Positions 57,530-64,000 of a DNA stretch of 64,000 nucleotides are shown here, piece after piece. The number at the start of each line of letters is the position of its first letter. The stretch's first letter is position 1. The DNA comes from Macquaria australasica (taxonomy: Eukaryota; Chordata; Actinopteri; Centrarchiformes; Percichthyidae): positions 1-64,000 of the forward strand of contig SEMN01000924.1 in the NCBI GenBank assembly GCA_005408345.1. The letters are read 5' to 3'. Position numbers and translations under genes: made by a program. The notes beneath the pieces were generated by a model, which searched no databases, was not told the origin of the DNA, and worked only from the letters and a program-made list of their open reading frames with translations.

Positions 57530-57849
57530 TGATGCTTCCATCTTCACAGTTACTCGGTAAACAGTGGAATATTACGGTAAACAGCTAATGCTACAATGTT
57601 ACATGGTAAACAAAGATCTTGTTCTGCCGGTCTGATTGCCGGTGTGATTGGCTGCCACAGCGTGACATCGGGTTGTGTCTCTCCATAAGTTGATTTTTGA
57701 TAAGTTAACTTTTTGCCACAGTCCACTTTTTTTCGGCACCCCCTGCGGCCCGCACTGCCACAGCCTACACACAGTACCCCCATTCAAATGGATGAGAAAA
57801 CTGGCATTTTCGCGGCAGCGCCTGATTCTATCTGAATGTAGCCTTAGTC
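57530..57849. mobile_element. PIF/Harbinger-like MITE, family H copy 2
   Basis: Right end GATTCTATCTGAATGTAGCC followed by TTA, and interior ACCCCCTGCGGCCCGCAC and CATGGTAAACAAAG-type words, match the element at 30044-30582. The left terminus is missing. Confidence 0.75.
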
Positions 57850-57871
57850 CTCAGGAGTGGGTGGTCGACCT

Positions 57872-58552
57872 CTAGCCTACTCCAATGTCCTCCGGTGCCA
57901 CTGGCTTTATGCTGTGTTCATAGGGCCTTACCAGCTGGCTTGGACTCTCCAGGTCGCTGTCTTCTAGTACACTGCTGGCTCCACTGGTACTGGTGTTAGT
58001 AGTTGTTGTTGTGCCCAGAGTCCAGTTGTTTCCAATGCTCACATGACCAGGCAGAGCTCTGAACTCTGCCCTACTTCTGTGATGCGACGCAGTAATCTGG
58101 GTGGTGGCTTCTATTGGTGGCGGGCTGACAGCGGTCATCGTAGCAGCTGCTTCTGCCGTCGGCCTCCTCTTCCCTGTCTGATGTGTTCTCGTGCCGTTCC
58201 CTTCGACCCCGTTCCAGCCTGCTGCTCTCTTTCCCAGTCGTGCCTGCTGTTTTGTTTGACTGCTGGCAGGGGTATGGTGGGGGAACGACATGGCACGTGG
58301 AGCCTGGGGAGCACCACCTGGTCTGTGGTTCCCTGTCTCCATGGTGTGGTAGCACTTCTGGGCCTTTCTCTCCCTCTTTCCCCCTTTAATCCCACACAGT
58401 GCGGCCATATGTACGCTGAGGGAGTTACATACACCAGTCATAAATGACCACATCCGCACCTGGTCATCACCTGAACCGTAGGCGGGTGTAGTACTGCTCC
58501 CCAGTTCCGGTTCCACGCCACCGCCGTCTCCCTCTTGTTTTTCTCCTGTCAC
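57872..58552 (-). other. 226-codon ORF of unknown status
   Basis: Longest open frame of the right half: starts MTGEKQEGDGGG, is rich in Thr, Ser, Pro, Gly and Arg with a TTTTTNTSTSGASS run, and has no domain I recognise. A plus-strand frame of 134 codons overlaps it. Codon use and low-complexity composition look like GC-richer noncoding or repeat sequence; it lies directly next to a MITE. No splice sites or polyadenylation signal clearly support a gene. I rate a real protein as unlikely. Confidence 0.2.
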
Positions 58553-58764
58553 CTTTGTGTCTCACTTTGCTGTGCCTGCCTCCATCTTTATTTCCATGTT
58601 CCAGAGGTCTAGTCCCTCCTCCCAGCCACACCATTCATTCCTTCGGCTACACCCTCATGTCCAATTGGTTAAAAGTAATGTCTATCAAAAGTTAAGCACT
58701 CAACCAGGTGCAAGTATTTAGTGGTAATCTGGTCCCATGCCCAGCAGTAGGACGTTAACATGCA

Positions 58765-59773
58765 TTAAAACATGGTTGTGTCTAGATGGTAACCCTAGAT
58801 TACTGAAACTCTCGTGAGATTTATTTATTTTGTTATTTATTTTTCCTAAACCTAACCAAAGGCTTTTAAACACGTGGTTAACGTTGTGAAACAGTCGCAG
58901 TTTGGTTAGGTTTAGGCACCAAAACTACTTGGTTAAATCTTCAGGGCTAACTTCTGCCATTTGCCAAGTGCTACTGTGCTGAATCAAGTGTGCATAGAGA
59001 CAGAGCACATTTAAGTCCCGCTCATACCGGAGGGGAAAACAATTCATCTCCCTTCATTGACTTTGTATTGCGTGAAGGTGTCTCCTTGTCACTTCAGTCT
59101 GCAGGCAAACAACAGAAACATGCCTAAAAGCTGCTGTGTGGTGGGATGCACTACCAACAGGGTAAAGAACCCAGAACCTAGTTTTAAAAAGCTGCCAAAC
59201 CGAAAAACTGAGCTTTAAAGAAGACAAAAGTGGATAGAGGCAATAAGGCAGCAGCAGGAAGAATGGGAGGACTGTGGGATCCTGACACTCAGTATGCCTA
59301 CATGTGCAGCAAGCATTTTGTCACTGGGCAGTCAAATATCCAAATGTCAGTTTTAGGCTAACTATATTGTAAGTTAAGCTAAAGCATTTTGACAGTATGC
59401 AACTTGTGTAGTGGAATGTGGCTAAATCAGAAAGCTTTGCAGTATTATGTTTGCAAGTGTCTTAGCTAACTACAGTAACTTAGCTTGAGAAGGGACACCG
59501 AGATAGAACCGACAATATTGATTTTGTCCTCTCTGGCAGATATAGGGTGCTAAAATAATCCTTTGACATACTGAAATTGAATGTTTTTAGCTAGCTACAG
59601 GCATTTTGTTAGCTAAGGGCTGAAACCTGGGTTGCATATTGTGGTGCTGACTGTTTTCCCATGCAGTGGGAGTGGTTTTCAGAGTAAGACGCGTTGTGCT
59701 CTGTCTCTATGTGAGACAAAGTTTCATAGTTTCGCAAATCTAGGGTTACCATCTAGACACAACCTTAAAACAT
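58765..59773 (+). mobile_element. 991-bp DNA transposon carrying a THAP-domain remnant
   Basis: Element 58774-59764 starts GGTTGTGTCTAGATGGTAAC then CCTAGATT, and ends with the inverse AATCTAGGGTTACCATCTAG then ACACAACC: perfect over about 28 nt. TTAAAACAT (58765-58773 and 59765-59773) flanks both ends, a perfect 8- to 9-bp target duplication. Inside, 59120-59340 encodes a THAP-like zinc finger. TSD length and THAP coding fit a P-element-like transposon; the transposase proper is deleted. Confidence 0.85.
59120..59345 (+). pseudogene. THAP zinc-finger domain remnant
   Basis: Begins MPKSCCVVGCTTNRVKNPEP then SFKKLP. The sequence carries the C-x4-C metal pair of THAP domains, later RRQKWIEAIRQQ, and in another frame MCSKHFVTG, which has the second C-x2-H pair. 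A TAA interrupts near 59216 and a frameshift lies before the C-x2-H part. It is the DNA-binding N-terminus of a THAP9/P-element-type transposase. Confidence 0.75.
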
Positions 59774-60990
59774 TGAGCAACAAGTACATTTCAAACTAAA
59801 AGCATGCAAATAAAACCAAGCACAACAATAAAAATAATTTAAACACAATATATAAATGATGCAATATAAGATAGCCACAGCAAACCTTAACAATATAAAT
59901 ATAAGGAAACCAATAAAACCAACTCTGCGATGACACATGCATCACAGAGTTTCTCTACCACTGAAAGTATAGTGGCTCCCCCTGTCTTAAAGAGACACTA
60001 ACCCCAGAAGAATCTCATTGTTTTGAGTGACAGTAGAAGAATTGGGTGTCCTTTCATCATTGGAATACTGTCTGACAGATACAGTAGTATTATTATTTTC
60101 CCATGAAAAGGGAAAAAACAACTAAAAAGCAAACAAAAAAAACGGTAACGCTTTAGATTACAGCTCGCAACGTACAGTGTAATCTATCTATTCTGTTATT
60201 ACAGAGTATTTATGACCTACTGAGTAACAATCTGGATGTTTGGGAGAAATTTAGAGTCATAAGATCATAAGTTACTTGAGGAGTTTAAAAAATATATTAT
60301 ATTAATGTTAGAAATTACAAGAATGTTAAAGTGGCTATAATCGATACTTTTATAATAACAATGTATCAAAACAATGTGACAATGTGAAAGGGGTCGCTCG
60401 TAGTGATATATAATTATCAGCAGAATCTCCCCTCAGCTCTACTAAGCTTTATAGTGAGTTTCAGATCATTGTTGTCATGCCCACAACTTTACTGTTTTGG
60501 TTCATTCTCACCGTTCTCAGAGCATTGTTTTTGGCCTCAGCAGGCAGCTGTTTCACCAAAAAAAGCTCTAAAAACCCACTGTACACTAACTGGTGAACAT
60601 AGTGGGGCATTTAGTAGATAAAGAGCCAGATGTTTCCCTCATGAGTTGGTGGAGACCAAAAACAGAGCTAAGAGAGAGGGAAAATTGGACTTGGTGAACA
60701 CAAACACAACTCAACAAATAAATGATGTTCCTCTGTAACTGCTAGATGTGTAAATACGTAACTATTTGCTATCAAATTCACCATATCAACTTAAAAGGTG
60801 ATTCTATGTCAATGTTGTGTTCACAACTTCCTTCTGCTGCCCATGACTATACAAAAACACTGGTTATTGCAGGTTTAAGTACCTCACTGTAAAATCACTG
60901 AACTTAACAGTTACACTCATGCAGATGTTTAATACTCAACAGTCAGTGGCCCAACTTTAAGTACCCTACCACATAGCTACATTGTCATTT
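59774..60990. other. intergenic, repeat scraps only
   Basis: CGGTAACGCTTTAGATTACA near 60143 resembles a common fish transposon end. No gene recognised. Confidence 0.4.
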
Positions 60991-60999
60991 GGCAATGTT

Positions 61000-61258
61000 T
61001 TAATAATATTTAAGGTAAATACAAGATATAGATTACTGCAAGTATTGTAAGGTAGACATAACTTATATGAAGTTAGTTCAACTATAATGCTGACAAAATA
61101 CTAATATTCAGCTAAAGTAGTTTCATGTCTTTAGAATCGCCAAACCACATTGTGTGGTTAAAATACATTTTTTTCAGTTTCAATAAGATTAGATGAACAG
61201 TTAATCTTGCTTGTAAAGGCCCTGGACTATTGTATTGAAATGACAATCAGCTGACTTG
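61000..61258. repeat. interspersed repeat, family D copy 2 (inverted)
   Basis: Reverse complement follows 47158-47445 over most of its length, with substitutions and a few indels. Confidence 0.65.
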
Positions 61259-61975
61259 CCTACAACTACCAGTAAATTTAGTGTCACAGGAAAAAGAATC
61301 GATAATTTACTAGGCTATTTCTTAAAGCTTTTGCTTATCAGTATGAGCATGTAAACAGTGGACGAATTTCCTTGCACATTTCCTTGTGATGGGTGACAGG
61401 TCGACTAACGTTTCTGATGTCCAAATATGATTGCATAGACTATTAACTATGTGAGGCATATTTATTTGTTTCAGTTACCTGACAAAGGAACTTACTAGCC
61501 TACCAGAGTTCACTCGCTTTCATTGTCAACGCCATTTTACGCCAGACTAGCTTGCTTGTTGTTAATCTTAATGGTGGGCTATAAGTTAGGCTGGCTGTAT
61601 TGAGATGTTTTAATAGTAGTTTAATTTTGCTTGATTTGCGTGCCGACCTCCTCCCTTTGCAGACGTTGTTGCTCTGTCACCTGACTTCCTAAAGGCAGAG
61701 AGCCCTGAAACGTCTCCCATGTGCGGTGGCTGTGACAAGGGAAGTCTAAGAGGGAGGGGCAGGGGCTCATGAACGTCTTGCAGAATTAGAACTCAAATGC
61801 AGTTACCGGGCATTACACACTTTTAATTGCGAACTGATGCCATGGGCCAAATTTAAAAACTAAAATATAAAATTACAAAAAGAAATAGAAAAAAAATGTC
61901 AAAATGTCAAAAATCTAGTCAGAGGCCAAAAGGGCAGGTGCTTGAGCATCACCTGGGGTCTATCGGTGCATGTGC

Positions 61976-61978
<3 letters not shown>

Positions 61979-62036
<58 letters not shown>
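61979..62036. repeat. (CA)n microsatellite
   Basis: About 28 uninterrupted CA units. Confidence 0.97.
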
Positions 62037-62038
<2 letters not shown>

Positions 62039-62424
62039 GCAGATAAAGAAATAGATAGGTAATTGTCATGCTACATTGTAGAAGCCCCCTCCCCCTCTAT
62101 CCATTACCGGGAGTGTTCCTCTTTCTCCACTAAGAATCTCTGCATTATTAATACTACAGTATGTACACTATGATGTGTGTTTCTGGGTTTTTATTAGGCT
62201 TTGCTTTGCACTTGACATTTATGCCTGCATTTGTTCATGAATGCATGAATTCACTTTCTGTTTCAGTATATGTGCGTACGTGTGCATTCTTTGAACATTA
62301 TCGTGAAACGCCCTGCCCTGTGTGTTGTGTTTGCATGCGTGCTGTCCATGGATGCTTTGTGCGTGCCTGTGGGTGTAACTCTTTGTGCTGAAGGGGGTGG
62401 GAGGCTGAACAGGCGGGTAGGATT

Positions 62425-62465
62425 CTATAAATAGAAAGCTCTCCAGCTCCCGGCCTCTTTGGAGA
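62425..62465 (+). promoter_or_regulatory. candidate TATA/MEF2 promoter
   Basis: CTATAAATAG (62425-62434) is at once a full TATA box and a perfect MEF2 site (YTAWWWWTAR). A start site would fall near 62456-62465 (CTCTTTGGAG). GC-richer sequence with GGGGGTGGGAGG lies just upstream. The following 100 bp contain an ATG at 62490 with a 36-codon frame (starts MERELEAAALC) of unknown meaning. No downstream exon could be identified before 64000. Confidence 0.4.
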
Positions 62466-62559
62466 GAGAGACACTCACAAAAAGAAAGAAATGGAGAGAG
62501 AGTTAGAGGCGGCTGCGCTATGCTCGGCTGGAAAATATAGAACAAACAGAGGAGGAGAG

Positions 62560-63229
62560 GCAGTGAGCCATGGCCTCACTTCCTTATTGAGGTGATGCCC
62601 ATAACAGGACAACCCCCGAGAAGGAGGTTTACGACAATGATTCCCAAACTGATTTGCTTGTGACCCCTTAAAATGAAGCAACATCTGCTTGTGACCTCAC
62701 ATCACAGGTTATGGCCCTACAGTGGGCATGAGTAGTGAGAAGTTCAAGCAAAGAGTGATTTTTCCCTTTCAGATGGTTTTGTTTGAAAAACTTTTAGAGA
62801 CCCACAGAGTTGAAAGAATCAAATTTTATACTGTAAAGCAAAAAATAAAGAACATATTTTTGTGGAATCAAAATATATTTTTTCTTAGTTATCTCTTTAA
62901 TCTTCTCGTGTACCCTAAAATTCTGGACCCAACCCCAGGTAGGGAAACACCAGTTTATGGTTTTTGGACAGTTCATTTAGTCTTTCATTTTGTCATTAGT
63001 TATGTGTATTTCTGAGTGTATTTGGACTAATTGTATTACTTATTAATTAACTTTTGCTTTACTTTGTAAAAGTTCATACTCATATTTTGGTGTCGTCTTC
63101 AGATTTTGTCAGACAGACGATGATTTTACCACAAACAAGCATTTCCTCCACTGAATAACCTGGTTTAATAACTGCAGATAAATGTATCTTAATGTAGAAT
63201 AAAGTTAAAGCTTCCAATCTCCATTAATT
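62560..63229. other. no gene seen
   Basis: ATTCCCAAACTG...GTGACC (about 62640-62695) looks like a hAT MITE scrap; ORF 62722-63015 is AT-rich and has no domain I recognise. Confidence 0.35.
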
Positions 63230-63550
63230 CCCCCTTTAAAAAAAATACATTATCTTTATTAAAATAATTGATTTACAGTGTTGTGATGGTGAGAGCATTC
63301 AGAAATGTGTCATACAAAAATTATGTATGATATCTCCCATCTATCCCACCTCTCCCAGGTTAATCTCTACCCCTCCCAAACCATTCTCCCCAAACAAGAA
63401 AAAAATCAGTTAAAGAAAGGTAAAAACATTAAGGTTAAATTGCATAAAAGGTACCCCCCAAAACAACCATACAAACACAAAATACAAACAAAACACATTT
63501 ATATAAAGCATCTATGCACATAAAAAGTACAAATTATCTCCCTCACATAG
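63230..63550 (-). mobile_element. possible LINE 3' end
   Basis: Minus strand ends with an AATAAAGATAATGTATTTTT-type terminus, preceded (plus view) by C/A-rich TCTACCCCTCCCAAACCATT, the look of fish LINE 3' UTRs. Weak evidence. Confidence 0.3.
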
Positions 63551-64000
63551 AAATATCTAAAATACATACCTGACCTCAGGTTCTGGGCTCTTGTCTGCTG
63601 TCACACCAATGATGGCCTTATGCTACTGAATGTGGAATTTTTGCCAAATATTGCCCAAAGTCACCAAAATACTTAGCAAAAAGAGACACGTTTGTTTCTA
63701 GAGAATAATTATATTATGTTATTATATAGATATTACAATTATAATACAATGTAGGCTAAAGAATAAGTCATACACAAACTTTAATATGATAATTGTACAA
63801 TGTTTACTTTACAGTTGATCCAGTGTATCTTGCTGTCAATCAGCATATCAATAGTCCTTATGAGCAGAAATAGTTAGTAGTAGATATAGTTCACATTTGA
63901 TGGTCCATGTTGTAAGTGTTGGCATGGTTGGACTGGAATAACTGTTGAGTAAAACTTTGAGTAAAGGTTTGTTATATTGTTTGTTCTGATTTACCTAAAT
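63551..64000. other. AT-rich end of window, nothing recognised
   Basis: No coding, RNA or repeat signal that I can name. Confidence 0.4.

Noticed and set aside
62161..62391. Cys-rich 76-codon ORF as a small secreted protein
   Set aside because: Composition follows a TGTGTG-rich stretch, there is no consistent cysteine framework, and an overlapping minus frame is longer.

Overview
The window is vertebrate nuclear DNA, almost certainly from a ray-finned (teleost) fish. It is AT-rich and dense in fish-type repeats: L2-like, RTE-like and L1-like LINE pieces, two tRNA-headed SINE families, hAT, Tc1 and PIF/Harbinger elements and TTAA-flanked MITEs, plus long (CA)n, (GATA)n and (AAT)n microsatellites. 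No prokaryotic gene organisation is present.

One cellular gene was recognised: smg1, the PI3K-related kinase (PIKK) of nonsense-mediated mRNA decay. It lies on the minus strand with its start codon at 44113. I placed 33 consecutive coding exons down to 2819. Their lengths sum to 5037 nt, every exon junction keeps the reading frame, and the result is about 1679 codons that follow vertebrate SMG1 from its first methionine to the early FAT region. The window therefore holds the 5' half of the gene (N-terminal tail, HEAT-repeat arch, start of FAT). The rest of FAT, the kinase domain, the long C-terminal insertion and FATC lie beyond coordinate 1. Features worth attention are a six-codon uORF whose stop overlaps the start codon, one likely GC-AG intron, a (UG)9 tract touching the acceptor of exon 24, and an L2 insertion 16 nt from a splice donor.

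Introns: intron 20 holds an RTE/I-type LINE interrupted by a TTAA-flanked MITE, and a complete hAT MITE lies in intron 19. Intron 13 holds a 1.9 kb hAT element with a BED zinc-finger exon. Introns 5, 6 and 8 hold complete MITEs, intron 4 a decayed Tc1 transposase, and introns 24, 29 and 31 L2-like copies.

The region 44.1-64 kb lies upstream of smg1 and has no recognisable cellular protein gene. It holds the bidirectional upstream region, an L2 fragment, an almost intact RTE-type LINE (45.7-47.2 kb), PIF/Harbinger transposase remains (49.3-50.8 kb), SINEs, a large (GATA)n tract, a complete 991-bp transposon carrying a decayed THAP-domain gene (58.8-59.8 kb), and a candidate TATA/MEF2 promoter at 62.4 kb that may start a plus-strand gene lying mostly beyond the window. 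All identities rest on reading the sequence and on remembered family sequences; no database search was run.
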